DNA from: Paenibacillus cymbidii
GTDB taxonomy: Bacteria; Bacillota; Bacilli; Paenibacillales; NBRC-103111
Assembly (NCBI RefSeq): GCF_004764705.1
Contig: NZ_SHLX01000002.1
Location: 372,001-436,000, forward strand
Length of the DNA stretch: 64,000 nt
Direction: 5' to 3'
Part shown: piece after piece, positions 8,173-17,799 of the stretch
How positions within the stretch are numbered: the stretch's first letter is position 1
Layout of the letters: each line of letters opens with the position of its first letter
Translations under genes and position numbers: made by a program
The notes under the pieces: generated by a model
Database searches by the model: none
What the model saw: only the letters and a program-made list of their open reading frames with translations
What the model was told of the DNA's origin: nothing

Positions 8173-9090
8173 TTAGATATTGCGCCGCAGCTTGCGGTAT
8201 TCGCTGGGAGCGCAGCCCGTGCGCTGCTTGAACAGCAGCGAGAAGTAATGGATCGAGCTGATATGCAGCCGATCGGCGATATCGCCGATCGCGTCGTCGC
8301 TGTCCGCCAGCCACTCTTTGGCCAGGTTCATCTTCTGCTCCGTAAAATACTCGTGCGGCGAAACGCCGAACTGCTTCAGAAACAGGCGCGACGCATGGTT
8401 CTCGTGGTAATGCGTCCATTCCTTCAGCCACGAGCGGTCGTAAGGCAGCGCGGCGCGCTGCTTCAGCTGCTCCATGACGAAGCCCATCGTCCTTGACGCG
8501 GACGGCAGCTCGCCGGGCCCGGGTGCGGCGGTGCTCGCGGACTTCAGCTTGAGCAGAAACTGCGTGAAGAGCGCCCGGTTCAGCATGTGCGCGCTGATCT
8601 CGGCTTCCTCCCAGATGCGCACCATTCGCGCCACATACGCTTCGACCCAGGCGGAATGATCGTTCCAATACTCCGGCACGTCCAGCGCATTCGTCAGCGA
8701 GCCGATCTGCAGCCGGTTCGTCACGTCCGGCGCCGCTTTCATAGCGGTTAAGGCGGTAATATCCGTGGCGTATAAACGCCCGTTTTCGGGAAACGCGCCG
8801 TTTAGCCAGAAATGGATGCCGTACAGCACAAAAGGCCGCTGCCGATCCGCCTCGAACCGGTGCGCCACCAGCGGGCCGTAGAAGAACAGATCTCCCGGCT
8901 TCGCCGTGTATCGTCGGTCTTGAATTTGCGCGCTGCCGCTGCCGCTTGCGACATAGATGAACTGATAGTCGGCGATATACCGCGGACCGAACGCGAATCC
9001 GGGCGCGCAAGGCAGCCGGTTGGCGAACGTGATGACCGGGTTCAGATCGTTCCAGGAAATCGACGGGGCGATGTCGGCGTTGGCGTTCAT
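8173..9090 (-). CDS. AraC family transcriptional regulator
   Basis: DNA-binding regulator of 305 residues. The N-terminal half is a cupin-like sensor (YIADYQFIYVASGSG, YTAKPGDLFFYGP). The C-terminal 100 residues carry two helix-turn-helix units (RLFLKQFGVSPHEYFTEQKMN and IGDIADRLHISSIHYFSLLF). The ATG at 9090 (MNANADIAPS) follows GAGGAG; an earlier in-frame ATG at 9216 would add 42 residues from the intergenic region and lacks a ribosome site. It is divergent from the PhyH-type dioxygenase gene at 9243-10052, which it probably controls. Confidence 0.88.
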   Translation of the reverse strand: MNANADIAPSISWNDLNPVITFANRLPCAPGFAFGPRYIADYQFIYVASGSGSAQIQDRRYTAKPGDLFFYGPLVAHRFEADRQRPFVLYGIHFWLNGAFPENGRLYATDITALTAMKAAPDVTNRLQIGSLTNALDVPEYWNDHSAWVEAYVARMVRIWEEAEISAHMLNRALFTQFLLKLKSASTAAPGPGELPSASRTMGFVMEQLKQRAALPYDRSWLKEWTHYHENHASRLFLKQFGVSPHEYFTEQKMNLAKEWLADSDDAIGDIADRLHISSIHYFSLLFKQRTGCAPSEYRKLRRNI

Positions 9091-9242
9091 TGGGCTCCTC
9101 GGACTCTTTTCCGCGCGGGATAGGAATTGCTTGCAGATTATAAATAATTCCTTGTGAATTTGAAATACATCGACAACAAAAGGACTTATACTGCCATTAT
9201 AACGTTCGTATTCCATAAATTCTACCTATGAGGTGACGAAAT
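9091..9242. promoter_or_regulatory. Divergent promoter region (AraC / PhyH genes)
   Basis: This AT-rich 152-bp gap contains TATACT at 9187-9192 on the plus strand. On the minus strand it contains TATAAT at 9201-9196 and at 9142-9137. No clear -35 accompanies them, in keeping with activator-dependent promoters. A GAGGTG ribosome site lies before the plus-strand ATG at 9243. Confidence 0.4.
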
Positions 9243-10052
9243 ATGTCGGATCGACTGCAAGAATTCGAGGTGTCCAACGCGCTGCTGAACAACGTCCCCG
9301 CCTTGCGGGAACGGCTGAAAGAGAAGGGGTATTTGTTTTTCCGGGATGTGCTTGACAAGGAGGCGCTGCTGGCGATCCGCAGGGGGATGCTTGAGTTGGC
9401 TGCCGGGCATGGATGGGTCCGGGAAGGGACGGATCCGATCGACGGCATTTACAGCGGTTCGGTGCAGGAGCCGGGCAAATTCGAAACGACGCGGCTGTAC
9501 CGGGAAATTCTCGATTTGGCGACTTTTAACGCGTTCGGGCGCAATCCGGTGCTGATGCTGCTGTACAGCGGGCTGTTCGGCGCGGAAGCGCTGGAGCACC
9601 GGCGCCGCATCGGCCGCATCACGACGCCGCAGAGCTTCAAGCAAACGACGCCGTCGCATCAGGATTTCTATTATATCCGCGGAACGCAGGCGACGTATAC
9701 GAACTGGATTCCGACCGGAAACTGCCCGCGGGAGCTTGGCGGGCTGGCCGTGCTGGAAGGCTCGAACCATCTCGGCTTCCTGGAGCATGTGCCCATGAGC
9801 GGCACCGGCGGCCGCGGCATTCCGCAGGAGGAGACGGACCGCAGCGGGCTGCGCTGGCTGACGACCGACTTTGCGCTCGGCGACTTGCTGCTGTTCCATA
9901 GCCTGACCGTGCACAAGGCGCTGCACAATACGACGCAGGAGCAGCTGCGGGTGTCGCTCGAATACCGCATCCAGCCAAGCGGCGACGCGATCGACCCGGG
10001 CTCGCAAACGTACCACATGCGCGGCGCGTTTGGTGAGAATGAGATTTTGTGA
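9243..10052 (+). CDS. Phytanoyl-CoA dioxygenase (PhyH) family protein
   Basis: Non-heme iron, 2-oxoglutarate-dependent oxygenase of 269 residues, presumably cytosolic. The iron ligands fit H139-x-D141 (PSHQDFY) and H224 (FHSLTVHKAL); Arg236 in LRVSLEYR is placed to bind the 2-oxoglutarate carboxylate. The double-stranded beta-helix fold is suggested by GDLLLFHSLTVH. The substrate is unknown; bacterial members hydroxylate diverse small molecules. It is divergent from an AraC regulator, suggesting induction by its substrate. Confidence 0.85.
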   Translation: MSDRLQEFEVSNALLNNVPALRERLKEKGYLFFRDVLDKEALLAIRRGMLELAAGHGWVREGTDPIDGIYSGSVQEPGKFETTRLYREILDLATFNAFGRNPVLMLLYSGLFGAEALEHRRRIGRITTPQSFKQTTPSHQDFYYIRGTQATYTNWIPTGNCPRELGGLAVLEGSNHLGFLEHVPMSGTGGRGIPQEETDRSGLRWLTTDFALGDLLLFHSLTVHKALHNTTQEQLRVSLEYRIQPSGDAIDPGSQTYHMRGAFGENEIL

Positions 10053-10193
10053 GGCGGAATGAGAGAGTGTGGGCTGCGAGCGTGCCGCGGATGAGGTAAG
10101 GCATCAGCTACTTAAAAGCACGGTTGGCGGGCATACGGCGGAATGCGGCGGATGCGACGAAGGTGCGGCAGCGGCGGAGCGCGAGCTCCCTTT

Positions 10194-10388
10194 GAAATAA
10201 GCCCTGTTTTCTTGGCTATTTCACCAAAAAGGACCGGCAAAAGCAAAATAGCCAGTGAATTCGCTGGCTATTTCGACGGAAAAGCCCGATTTGGGGCTCC
10301 TTCGGCGAAATAGGCCATGTTTTCACTGGCTATTTTTGATGGACCGAATAAAAAGAGGCAAATAAGCCGCTTTTCATGGCCTAATTTA
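10194..10388. repeat. Intergenic palindrome array, copy 2
   Basis: Same family as 7975-8168. It contains AAATAGCCAGTGAATTCGCTGG and GAAATAGGCCATG units and a spacer with GATTTGGGGCTCC. It lies in the convergent gap between the PhyH gene and the MaoC gene and ends 8 bp from the MaoC stop codon. The preceding 10053-10193 shows no gene or clear signal. Confidence 0.75.
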
Positions 10389-10396
10389 CCAACACG

Positions 10397-10837
10397 TCAC
10401 CCGCGCCGCTTCACCATCAGCAGATGCTCGCAGGCCAGCACCACTTCGCCCGACTGGTTGACGACCGTCAGCTTCTCGCTGACGATCCCGTATTCCGGCC
10501 GTTTCGGGTGGTCTTTCTTATCGCTGATCTCGACCTTCGCGCGGATGGTGTCGCCGATGAAAACCGGCTTGATGAACCGCAGGCGCTCGTAGCCGTAGCT
10601 GAACGCCTCGGGGTTGATTTCGCCCGCCGTCATGCCGACCCCGACGCTGAAAATAAGCGTGCCGTGGGCAATGCGCCGCCCGAACGGCTGCTCCTTGCAC
10701 CACTCCGCATCCATATGATGCGGGTAAAAATCGCCCGTCTGCCCGGCATGCAGCACAATGTCCGTCTCCGTGATCGTACGGCCGCCGGTTTCGCGGGTGT
10801 GGCCCAGCTCGTAATCCTCGAAATAAACCGACTTCAT
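10397..10837 (-). CDS. MaoC-like hydratase (operon end)
   Basis: Hot-dog fold protein of 146 residues, expected to hydrate an enoyl-CoA-type thioester in the cytosol. The catalytic Asp/His pair fits [10 protein letters not shown] near residues 34-41, and [12 protein letters not shown] and [20 protein letters not shown] are typical. It lies 7 bp downstream of the IclR gene and is the last gene of the catabolic operon. The second block recurs almost unchanged in the other MaoC protein of the operon (16067-16603), so the two are paralogues, perhaps a heterodimer or two successive steps. Confidence 0.87.
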   Translation of the reverse strand: MKSVYFEDYELGHTRETGGRTITETDIVLHAGQTGDFYPHHMDAEWCKEQPFGRRIAHGTLIFSVGVGMTAGEINPEAFSYGYERLRFIKPVFIGDTIRAKVEISDKKDHPKRPEYGIVSEKLTVVNQSGEVVLACEHLLMVKRRG

Positions 10838-10844
10838 GTCCGCG

Positions 10845-11618
10845 TCATCTCCTCGTTTGCGTCGTCAATCCCAGCGACTCCGTAATCCGGGCCGCGCACA
10901 GCCGCAGCTGCTCCAGCACCGCCGGTCCGCCGGCCGCCTGGCGGTTGGCGAGCTGCAGGCACGGCACCGCAAGCGCGGCCATCAGCCCGATCCGCTCGTT
11001 GCCGACAAGCACGGCGTAGTCGCTCACGCCAAGGTGGAACTCTCCTTCCGCATGACTGTAGCCCGTCTCGCGAATCGCCGCCAGCTTCTCGTGCAGTTCC
11101 TCCCGCTCCCGCTCGTTCATCGCGAGATAGCCCTCGTGCTGCCGCAGCAGCCAGCTCTGCTCCTCCGGCGACAAATGCGCCACCAGCAGCCGGCCGGAAA
11201 CGGTGTTCAGCGCATCGAACGTACCGCCGACTTCGACCGACAGCCGGTACTTGAGCGGGCTGTCCTCCTGCAGCAGCACGAGCAGGCCGGATTTGCGCAG
11301 CACGCTGAGGTGGCACGATTCGCCCACGGCCACGGCCAGCTCGCGCATCGGAATGGCCGCCGCGCGGATCAGATTTTCGACCGGCGAATGCGTATGCGCC
11401 AGCTCGTACAGCTTCAGCGTCAGCCGGTAGCTGCCGGAATGCGGTTCCTTTGCGACATAGCCGCGCTCCTCCAGGAAGCCGATCATCCGGAACAGCTCGC
11501 TGCTGCTGCGACCGAGCGCGCGGCTCAGCTCCGCAAGCGACATCGGCGCCATGCTGGCGGACAATGTCTCGAGAATCTCGAGTCCCTTTTCCAGCGCCGG
11601 CACTTTAAAATCTTTCAT
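10845..11618 (-). CDS. IclR family transcriptional regulator
   Basis: Regulator of 257 residues. A winged helix-turn-helix occupies about residues 8-65 ([44 protein letters not shown], quoted in parts: [13 protein letters not shown] then [13 protein letters not shown]). An IclR effector domain follows ([31 protein letters not shown]). GAAGGAG precedes the ATG. It is embedded in the operon it probably represses; the palindrome at 17800-17832 over the operon promoter is the obvious candidate site. The effector is likely an intermediate of the pathway. Confidence 0.9.
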   Translation of the reverse strand: MKDFKVPALEKGLEILETLSASMAPMSLAELSRALGRSSSELFRMIGFLEERGYVAKEPHSGSYRLTLKLYELAHTHSPVENLIRAAAIPMRELAVAVGESCHLSVLRKSGLLVLLQEDSPLKYRLSVEVGGTFDALNTVSGRLLVAHLSPEEQSWLLRQHEGYLAMNEREREELHEKLAAIRETGYSHAEGEFHLGVSDYAVLVGNERIGLMAALAVPCLQLANRQAAGGPAVLEQLRLCAARITESLGLTTQTRR

Positions 11619-11738
11619 GGCACAACTCCTTCTTCCGAACCCGCCCGCCGGGCTCGCCGGCCGACAGCCGTCGTTTCGCTGGCCCTATTGTACCCGATTC
11701 GCGACACTATGGCGAACCGTACAACACCGGAACGGGGG

Positions 11739-12905
11739 TCAGTCCGGAATGGTGCAACAAGTGCGCAGCAGGTCGTTCAGCTCGGCGACCAGCGCCTTGC
11801 GATCCTCGCCGCCATCCAGCAGAAACTGCCGGATGCGCGCCCCCGCCTGCTCCTGGAAATCGATATAGCCGGCAAACCGCGGCCGCATCGAACCCAGATC
11901 GAGCGTACGCAGCGTGTCCGCGAAGAAGCCGTTCGAGACGCGATTCACCTCGGCGTCGAGCCAGGCGCCGCGATGGCCGGGCTGCCCGCCGCTGGCAAAA
12001 AACGTTGTGCGCTGAAACGCCGGCGCCGCCGTCATCATCGCAAATTCGCCGCACACGTCGCGATGGCGGGTGCGTGCGGAAACCGCAAGCCCGACGCCGC
12101 CGATCATGCTGCCCCGCGGCTCGCCGTCGACCGACGGAATGTCGGCGTACCGCAGCGCATGCGGCGCGAACCCGTCGCGAGCGTAGTTCGAGTAGCCGTA
12201 CATCAGCGGCACGTAGGCGATTTCGTCGGTGCGCGCCATATGCTCCGACATCGCGATCGGGTCGCTGTGCGGCGACTCCGGATGCAGGTGCGGCAGCAGC
12301 CGCTGCAGCAGCGCCAGCGCTTGATCGCCGACTTCGGCGTCAAGCGGCGAACCGTCGCTCCAGTACGTGGTGCCGCCAAGCTGCGTAATCAGCGTGAAGA
12401 AACTGGCGTAAGCGTGCACCGCCACCAGCGGCAAGCCGATGGTCAAACCGGCCGGCAGCGTCTTGGCTAGGCGCAGCGTTTCGTTCCACGTCGTTGGCGG
12501 TTGTTGTCCGACCTTCGCCAGCAGGTCCGCGCGATAGGTGGCCACCTGGGCCGCCGCATCGACGGCCAGCGCCCACTGATGGCCTTGCCAGAAGTAGCTG
12601 TCGTGGCTCAGGCCAACGCTGTTCGCGCGCTGCTCGTCGAGAAAAGCGGCCGGCAGCAGTTCGTCCAGCGGCACGAGCAAATCGCCTGCCACCGCCGAAC
12701 CAAGATGCGGATGGTCGATCATAATCAAGTCGTACGTGGCGGCCAGCAATTCGAGCGGGTACGCTTCAAAATCTTGCAGCGACCGCGCCTCCCACTCGAT
12801 CGTTACCTCCGGATGCCGTTCGTTGAACAGCCGGGATGCGGCCACCAGCGGAGCTACTCCTCTTTCGTGTTTCCAAGTCATCCCTTTTAATTGAATCTGC
12901 GTCAT
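11739..12905 (-). CDS. Solute-binding-protein-like protein without signal peptide
   Basis: Protein of 388 residues with the family 1 ABC binding-protein pattern (LKGMTWKHERGVAPLVAASR, YDLIMIDHPHLGSA, LLVPLDELLPA, PTTWNETLRLAK). It starts MTQIQLKGMTWKHERG, with no hydrophobic signal, no lipobox and no twin-arginine motif, so it should stay in the cytosol. The start is fixed by the upstream gene, whose stop lies 8 bp before it. No permease is in the operon. It may bind a ligand as a sensor or chaperone, or be a binding protein that lost its signal. No upstream in-frame start could add a signal, since the Gfo/Idh gene occupies that DNA. Confidence 0.72.
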   Translation of the reverse strand: MTQIQLKGMTWKHERGVAPLVAASRLFNERHPEVTIEWEARSLQDFEAYPLELLAATYDLIMIDHPHLGSAVAGDLLVPLDELLPAAFLDEQRANSVGLSHDSYFWQGHQWALAVDAAAQVATYRADLLAKVGQQPPTTWNETLRLAKTLPAGLTIGLPLVAVHAYASFFTLITQLGGTTYWSDGSPLDAEVGDQALALLQRLLPHLHPESPHSDPIAMSEHMARTDEIAYVPLMYGYSNYARDGFAPHALRYADIPSVDGEPRGSMIGGVGLAVSARTRHRDVCGEFAMMTAAPAFQRTTFFASGGQPGHRGAWLDAEVNRVSNGFFADTLRTLDLGSMRPRFAGYIDFQEQAGARIRQFLLDGGEDRKALVAELNDLLRTCCTIPD

Positions 12906-12913
12906 AGTTGCCT

Positions 12914-14020
12914 TTACTCCCTTTCCGCCGCAATTTCAGCCAACGCCACCGGCCGGCCTTCCGCCATCGAACGATAGGCGGCAAATACCATTTGCAGCGT
13001 CAGCAAATTGTCTTCTACGCTGTTCTCCGGCTCGCGATCCTCTTCAATCGCCCGCATCAGTTCGCCCATCGTGCCCATAAAAGCGTGCGGAAACCATTTG
13101 CCTTCCAGCACCGGCGAAAACCAGCGAGTCGGGTCGATCTGTTTGGAGAGGAAGCTGATCGTGTCCTCCGCGCCGTGCGGATAGTTGTACAGCGCGCCGT
13201 TCGTGCCTTTGATGATGCCTTCGGTGCCTTCGAAACGGAACGACGCGTACCAGTCGTCCATCGGCGCCCAGTTGTTGTGGTTGTCGTGAATCAGGCCGCG
13301 GGTGTCGCCGGGGAACGTCATATGAATCGTCGTCCGCGTTTCGCCTTTGACCGTCTGGCCGGGATAACGCGCCCCGTCGGCAAAAATCGATACCGGCGTG
13401 CCGAACAGAAACCGGATCGAATCCATGTAATGAATGCTGTGGTACATGACTTCGAGCGTGTCGATCGTGCGCAGGAACGGCCAATTGGCAAAATCGGTCT
13501 TTACGTTCACCTGAATCGTCGCTTGCGTCAGCTCGCCCATCCAGCCTTGCCGGATAATGGCGTGACTGGCGCGCATGCCCGGGGCCCAGCGCATTTGCTG
13601 GTTGATCGCGCCTTTGACGCCCGCCTCCCGGCACATGTCCACAATGCTGCAGGCCGCTTCGTACGTTTCGCCGAGCGGTTTTTGGCACAGCATGTGTTTG
13701 CCCGCCTGCGTGACGAGCCGGACGATATCCGGCTGGCGGTCGGCCGACAAGGCGATGTCGACGATTTGCACGTCCGGATCGGCGATCAGCTCTTCCGCCG
13801 TATCGTACACGCGGGCGATGCCGTAATCGCGCGCCAACTCCTCCGCCCGGCCGCGCGTCCGGTTCGTAATGGCGACAACGTTGAAGCCCGCCATCCGGTA
13901 CGCCGGCAAATGAGCCTCGCGCACGATTTCGCCGGCGCCGATGATGCCGATGCCGCGCGAGCGGTCAATCGGAAGCTTCGGTTTGTAATCCAGGTCAAGC
14001 CACGGTTCCTTCGTCGTCAT
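12914..14020 (-). CDS. Gfo/Idh/MocA family NAD(P)-dependent oxidoreductase
   Basis: Cytosolic dehydrogenase of 368 residues. The N-terminal Rossmann fold shows GIIGAGEIVREAHLPAY near residue 24. The EKP-type catalytic motif appears as CQKPLGETYEA, so Lys is kept. The C-terminal alpha/beta domain follows, with MYHSIHYMDSIRFLFG. Family members oxidise sugars, inositols or sugar acids. Together with the lactonase-like amidohydrolase just upstream it could oxidise a sugar to a lactone that is then opened. GGAGGCG precedes the ATG; 11 bp separate it from the upstream stop. Confidence 0.88.
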   Translation of the reverse strand: MTTKEPWLDLDYKPKLPIDRSRGIGIIGAGEIVREAHLPAYRMAGFNVVAITNRTRGRAEELARDYGIARVYDTAEELIADPDVQIVDIALSADRQPDIVRLVTQAGKHMLCQKPLGETYEAACSIVDMCREAGVKGAINQQMRWAPGMRASHAIIRQGWMGELTQATIQVNVKTDFANWPFLRTIDTLEVMYHSIHYMDSIRFLFGTPVSIFADGARYPGQTVKGETRTTIHMTFPGDTRGLIHDNHNNWAPMDDWYASFRFEGTEGIIKGTNGALYNYPHGAEDTISFLSKQIDPTRWFSPVLEGKWFPHAFMGTMGELMRAIEEDREPENSVEDNLLTLQMVFAAYRSMAEGRPVALAEIAAERE

Positions 14021-14031
14021 AACGCGCCTCC

Positions 14032-14877
14032 TTACAGGTTATAAAAGCGTGCGGCCGTTCCGCCCAGAATCGCTTGCCGCTCCGCTTCGGCGTAATCGGC
14101 GACGCATAACAAGGTCGCTTCCCATACTTGCGCATAATCGCCGGCCAGGTTCGCAACCGGCCAGTCGCTGCCGAACATGAGCCGGTCGGCGCCAAACTGC
14201 TCTTTGGCATAATCCACGTACGGCTTCAAATCGCGCCAGCTCCAGCCTGCTGGGTCGGCCGCCGTATTCAAACCGGACAGTTTGGCATATACGTTCGGAT
14301 ACTGCGCCGCGCGCGCCAGCAGATCGGCCCACGGCTGCCAGCCTTTCTCCAGGATCGGCGGCTTGGACAGGTGGTCGATCACCATGCGAAGGTGCGGCAC
14401 CTTCTCGGCCAGCGTCGGCACGTGCTCGAGATGGCGCGGCAGCACGGACACGACGTCGAACGGCAGCCCGGCGTCGGCCAGCCGCTTCAGCCCTTCGATC
14501 GCCTCGGGGCGGACAATCCAGTCGGGATCCTCTTCGTTGTGAATCAAATGGCGCATGCCTTTAAAATACGGGTTGCCTGCATACGCTTCCAGCAGTCGCG
14601 CCGCTTCGTCCGGGCGGTCCAGCGGCACCCAGCCGACGACGCCGGCGATCCAGTCATGGTTCGCGGCCACTTCGAGCATGTAATCCGTTTCGGCGGTGGA
14701 GTGGTCGGCTTGTACGATCACCGTTTGGTCGATGCCGGCCGCCCGCACGAGCGGCTCCAGTTCCTCCGCGACGATGTCGCGGTAGAGCGACGGCACGCTG
14801 GCGTCCGGCCACTTGTAGGCAATTCGTTTGAAATCCCAAAAATGCTGATGCGCATCCACTTTCATCTTGTTCGTCAC
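14032..14877 (-). CDS. Amidohydrolase family 2, sugar-lactonase-like (COG3618 type)
   Basis: Cytosolic TIM-barrel hydrolase of 281 residues, resembling L-fuconolactonase/rhamnonolactonase-type enzymes. Metal and catalytic motifs are DAHQHFWDF at the start, FKGMRHLI, VIDHLSKP and MFGSDWPVANLAG. A GTG at 14877 overlaps the upstream stop as GTGA, which suggests translational coupling; an ATG four codons later (14865) is an alternative start. It most likely opens a sugar-acid lactone, but related enzymes act on pyrones and other cyclic esters. Confidence 0.85.
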   Translation of the reverse strand: MTNKMKVDAHQHFWDFKRIAYKWPDASVPSLYRDIVAEELEPLVRAAGIDQTVIVQADHSTAETDYMLEVAANHDWIAGVVGWVPLDRPDEAARLLEAYAGNPYFKGMRHLIHNEEDPDWIVRPEAIEGLKRLADAGLPFDVVSVLPRHLEHVPTLAEKVPHLRMVIDHLSKPPILEKGWQPWADLLARAAQYPNVYAKLSGLNTAADPAGWSWRDLKPYVDYAKEQFGADRLMFGSDWPVANLAGDYAQVWEATLLCVADYAEAERQAILGGTAARFYNL

Positions 14878-16070
14878 GCTCCTTTTTCGTTTGCGCCGCC
14901 GCTTGCGCCAGCGCGGGTCATTTTGCGTTCCGCCAGTTCCCGCGCGATGCGTTCGTTATGTTCGCCGATCTGCGGCGAGCCGACCGGCGAACGGAACTGG
15001 CGGCCGTCGATCCGGATCGGGCAGCGCAGCGTCGCCAGTTCGACGCCGTTGGCCCGGCGCACCGTCTGCACCATCTCGAGGCGGCGAAACGCCTCGGTTT
15101 GCAGCAGCTGCAGCCAATCGAGCACTTCGGCGCAGGCGAAGCCCGCCGCTTCCAGCCGCGCGGCCCACTGCGCAGCGGTGTCCGCGCGCAGCGCGCGCTG
15201 CAGCTCGGCGCGGCTTGCGGCCGGTTCGCCGCCGGCGGCAAGCGCGGCGCTGCCGACAAGCCGGCCGAGCGCGGCGACGTCCGCGGCAGGCACCGCGCCG
15301 AGCGCGAGCCAGCCTTCGCGGGCGGCGTAGATGCCGCCTAGCGGCGGCTGCTCGACCGGCGGGCGGCTTCCCTCGCGGGCGCCGGGCTGCTGCAGCTCGT
15401 CGCTCCACACTTCCTGCATCGTGTCGAGCGTCGACTCGAGCAGGCTTACCTCCACTTTAGCGCCTTTGCCGGTGATCGCGCGGCGCACCGCCGCCGCCAG
15501 CAGGCCTTGCACCAGATGGGCGCCGGCCATCATGTCGGCGACCGCCAGCCCGAACGGCACCGGCGCTTCGCCGGCCCGCTCGTTCTGCCAGGCGATGCCG
15601 CTGATCGATTGCACGAGCAAGTCCTGCCCCGGCATGCCGACGAGCGGCCCTTCCTGGCCGTACCCGCTGATCGAGCCGTAGATGATGCGCGGATTGATTG
15701 CCGTTACCTTTTCAAAGGAGAAGCCAAGCCGTTCAATAACGCCGGGGCGAAAATTTTGCATCATGATATCGGCGCCTTGCAGCAGTTCTTCCACGAACGC
15801 GCGATCTTCCGGCTGCTTCAAGTTGACGGCCACGCTTTCCTTGTTGCGGTTGATCGAATGAAACAGCGTGCTGTCGCCGTCCAGCTCCAGATTGGAAATG
15901 TACAACCGGCGGCACAGGTCGCCGCCTTGCGCGTTTTCGATCTTGATGACACGCGCGCCGAGATCGGACAAGCGAAGTGCCGCGTACGGCCCGGAAAGAA
16001 ACTGGCAGAAGTCGACGACGGTCAGTCCTTCCAGCGGTTTCGCCAAGTTTGCGGAAGCGGGAGTCGTCAT
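14874..16070 (-). CDS. CoA-transferase family III (CaiB/BaiF), second copy
   Basis: Cytosolic enzyme of 398 residues that should move CoA between carboxylic acids. Family signs are [29 protein letters not shown] [40 protein letters not shown] and [17 protein letters not shown]. The nucleophilic Asp is Asp179 in [11 protein letters not shown]. It overlaps the MaoC gene upstream and the amidohydrolase downstream by 4 bp each. It is paralogous to 16616-17767, with a more divergent, Ala-rich C-terminal half. Probably it activates the acid released by the lactonase. Confidence 0.88.
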   Translation of the reverse strand: MTTPASANLAKPLEGLTVVDFCQFLSGPYAALRLSDLGARVIKIENAQGGDLCRRLYISNLELDGDSTLFHSINRNKESVAVNLKQPEDRAFVEELLQGADIMMQNFRPGVIERLGFSFEKVTAINPRIIYGSISGYGQEGPLVGMPGQDLLVQSISGIAWQNERAGEAPVPFGLAVADMMAGAHLVQGLLAAAVRRAITGKGAKVEVSLLESTLDTMQEVWSDELQQPGAREGSRPPVEQPPLGGIYAAREGWLALGAVPAADVAALGRLVGSAALAAGGEPAASRAELQRALRADTAAQWAARLEAAGFACAEVLDWLQLLQTEAFRRLEMVQTVRRANGVELATLRCPIRIDGRQFRSPVGSPQIGEHNERIARELAERKMTRAGASGGANEKGA

Positions 16071-16603
16071 TTTTTCTCCACCTGGTCTTGCCAGCGTTCC
16101 GGATCGCGGTACTTGACCGTCTGCAGATGCTCGCAGTACAGCACCAGCTCGCCTTCGTTTTTGAACACCTCGTAGCTCACTTTGACCAGACCCATCGTTT
16201 CGTACTTCGGCCGCTTCTCCAGATGCGTGCGCACGGTGTAGATCGTGTCGCCGATAAATACCGGCTTGATGAAACGCAGCTTGTCGTAGCCGTAGCTGAA
16301 CGTATGCACGTTGTTGTGCGCCATCAGCCCGAGCCCGTAGCTGAACACCATCGCGCCGGCGACGAGCCGCTTGCCGAACAAGCCTTCCTCCTGGGCGAAC
16401 CGTTCGTCCGCCACGTATGGATGCAGGTCCATCACAAGCGAATTGAACAGCATCGCTTCCCCTTCGGAGATCGTGCGGCGAATCGATTTCACCTTGCGGC
16501 CAAGCTCAAACTCTTCATACATCCACGTTTCCGTGTTGTATACCGGAAGCTCGCTATGCGGATGCTGCTGTTGCTGTTGCGTGTTGCCAGTTGTCATGTC
16601 CAA
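16067..16603 (-). CDS. MaoC-like hydratase with Gln-rich N-terminus
   Basis: Hot-dog fold protein of 178 residues. A short polar leader contains a run of five Gln. The MaoC domain follows with [12 protein letters not shown] (probable Asp/His pair), [17 protein letters not shown] and [20 protein letters not shown]. The last block is nearly identical to that in 10397-10837. An AGGAGG site precedes the ATG. It is placed between the two CoA-transferase genes, with a 4-bp overlap to the next, which points to hydration of the CoA thioester that they form. Confidence 0.87.
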   Translation of the reverse strand: MDMTTGNTQQQQQHPHSELPVYNTETWMYEEFELGRKVKSIRRTISEGEAMLFNSLVMDLHPYVADERFAQEEGLFGKRLVAGAMVFSYGLGLMAHNNVHTFSYGYDKLRFIKPVFIGDTIYTVRTHLEKRPKYETMGLVKVSYEVFKNEGELVLYCEHLQTVKYRDPERWQDQVEKK

Positions 16604-16615
16604 GCCCTCCTGCCG

Positions 16616-17767
16616 TCATTTCAACCCGAATTCCGCGTCGATATCCGCGTTGTCTTCGCCCAGCACGGGCGCTCCCCGCTTCGCGAACAGCCGCTGCCCG
16701 TCCACCCGAATCGGGCACCGCGTCGTTCGTACGACCGTTCCGTTCTTGCGCTCCGTCTCCTGCACGAAATCCAGCACTTGGAAACCTTCATGCGCAAACA
16801 GCCGGTCGTACGACAGCACCTCGGCGCACCAGTAGTCGGCAGGCTGGAGCTTGCCGAGCCATTCCGCGGTCGTCCTGCCTTGCAGATGGCGGACGAGAAT
16901 CGCTTTGATTTCGTCGCGGCGGTCGAACCACGACTTCGGGTCCTGATACGCGGCAAGCTCCTCGCAGCCGAGCAGCTCCCCGAGCCGCAGCACCGAACCC
17001 ATCGCCAGCGCGATAAAGCCGTCGGCCGTCTTGTAAATGCCGTACGGAGCGGCCAAATAAGCATGCGCCCCGTTGACATTGCTGCGGACCGGCAATTGAC
17101 CGCCGTCGTTCAAATGCGTCGTCAGCACCTCGAACTGAAAATCGAGCGCCGACTCCATCAAGCTCACTTCGACCAACCCGCCGCGGCCGGTCGTGCCCCG
17201 GCGAATCAGCGCCGCAAGAATGCCTTGCACCAGATTGGCGCTCGTGAACATGTCGGCGACGGACAAGCCGAACGGCACCGGCGGCTGGTCGCCGCTTCCG
17301 TTCAGCCAGGTCATGCCGGAAAGCGATTGCACGAGCAAATCTTGGCCGGGCCGGTCTTTCCACGGCCCTTCCGCGCCGTAGCCGGTAATACTGCCGTATA
17401 CGAGCCGCGGATTCAGTTCCTTCGCCGATTCAAAATCGAGCCCGAACTTCGCCATCGTACCGGGGCGGAAGTTGTCGATCAGCACGTCGGCTTGCCGGAC
17501 GAGCTGCTTCACCCGCTCCAAATCGGCCGCATCCTTCAAATTGGCCGCGTAGCTTTCCTTGTTCCGGTTCATCGAATGGAACACGGTGCTGTCGCCGTCG
17601 ACGATCAGGTTCGACAGCGTCAGCTTGCGGCTCAAGTCGCCGCCTTCGGCGCGTTCGATTTTGATCACGCGCGCGCCGAGGTCGGCCAGCCTCATCGCCG
17701 CAAACGGCCCGGCCAAAAAGTTGCTGAAATCCAGCACCAACAATCCGTCCAACAGCTTCTCTTCCAT
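16616..17767 (-). CDS. CoA-transferase family III (CaiB/BaiF), first gene of operon
   Basis: Enzyme of 383 residues paralogous to 14874-16070. Motifs are [74 protein letters not shown], and the catalytic Asp in [12 protein letters not shown]. The start was set at the ATG 17767 (MEEKLLDG), preceded by GGGGTG; extending to 17848 would run through the promoter palindrome and add 27 unlikely residues. It is the promoter-proximal gene of the operon. Confidence 0.88.
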   Translation of the reverse strand: MEEKLLDGLLVLDFSNFLAGPFAAMRLADLGARVIKIERAEGGDLSRKLTLSNLIVDGDSTVFHSMNRNKESYAANLKDAADLERVKQLVRQADVLIDNFRPGTMAKFGLDFESAKELNPRLVYGSITGYGAEGPWKDRPGQDLLVQSLSGMTWLNGSGDQPPVPFGLSVADMFTSANLVQGILAALIRRGTTGRGGLVEVSLMESALDFQFEVLTTHLNDGGQLPVRSNVNGAHAYLAAPYGIYKTADGFIALAMGSVLRLGELLGCEELAAYQDPKSWFDRRDEIKAILVRHLQGRTTAEWLGKLQPADYWCAEVLSYDRLFAHEGFQVLDFVQETERKNGTVVRTTRCPIRVDGQRLFAKRGAPVLGEDNADIDAEFGLK

Positions 17768-17799
17768 TTTCGGCAGCACCCCAGTGTTGTCAGTTGTTA

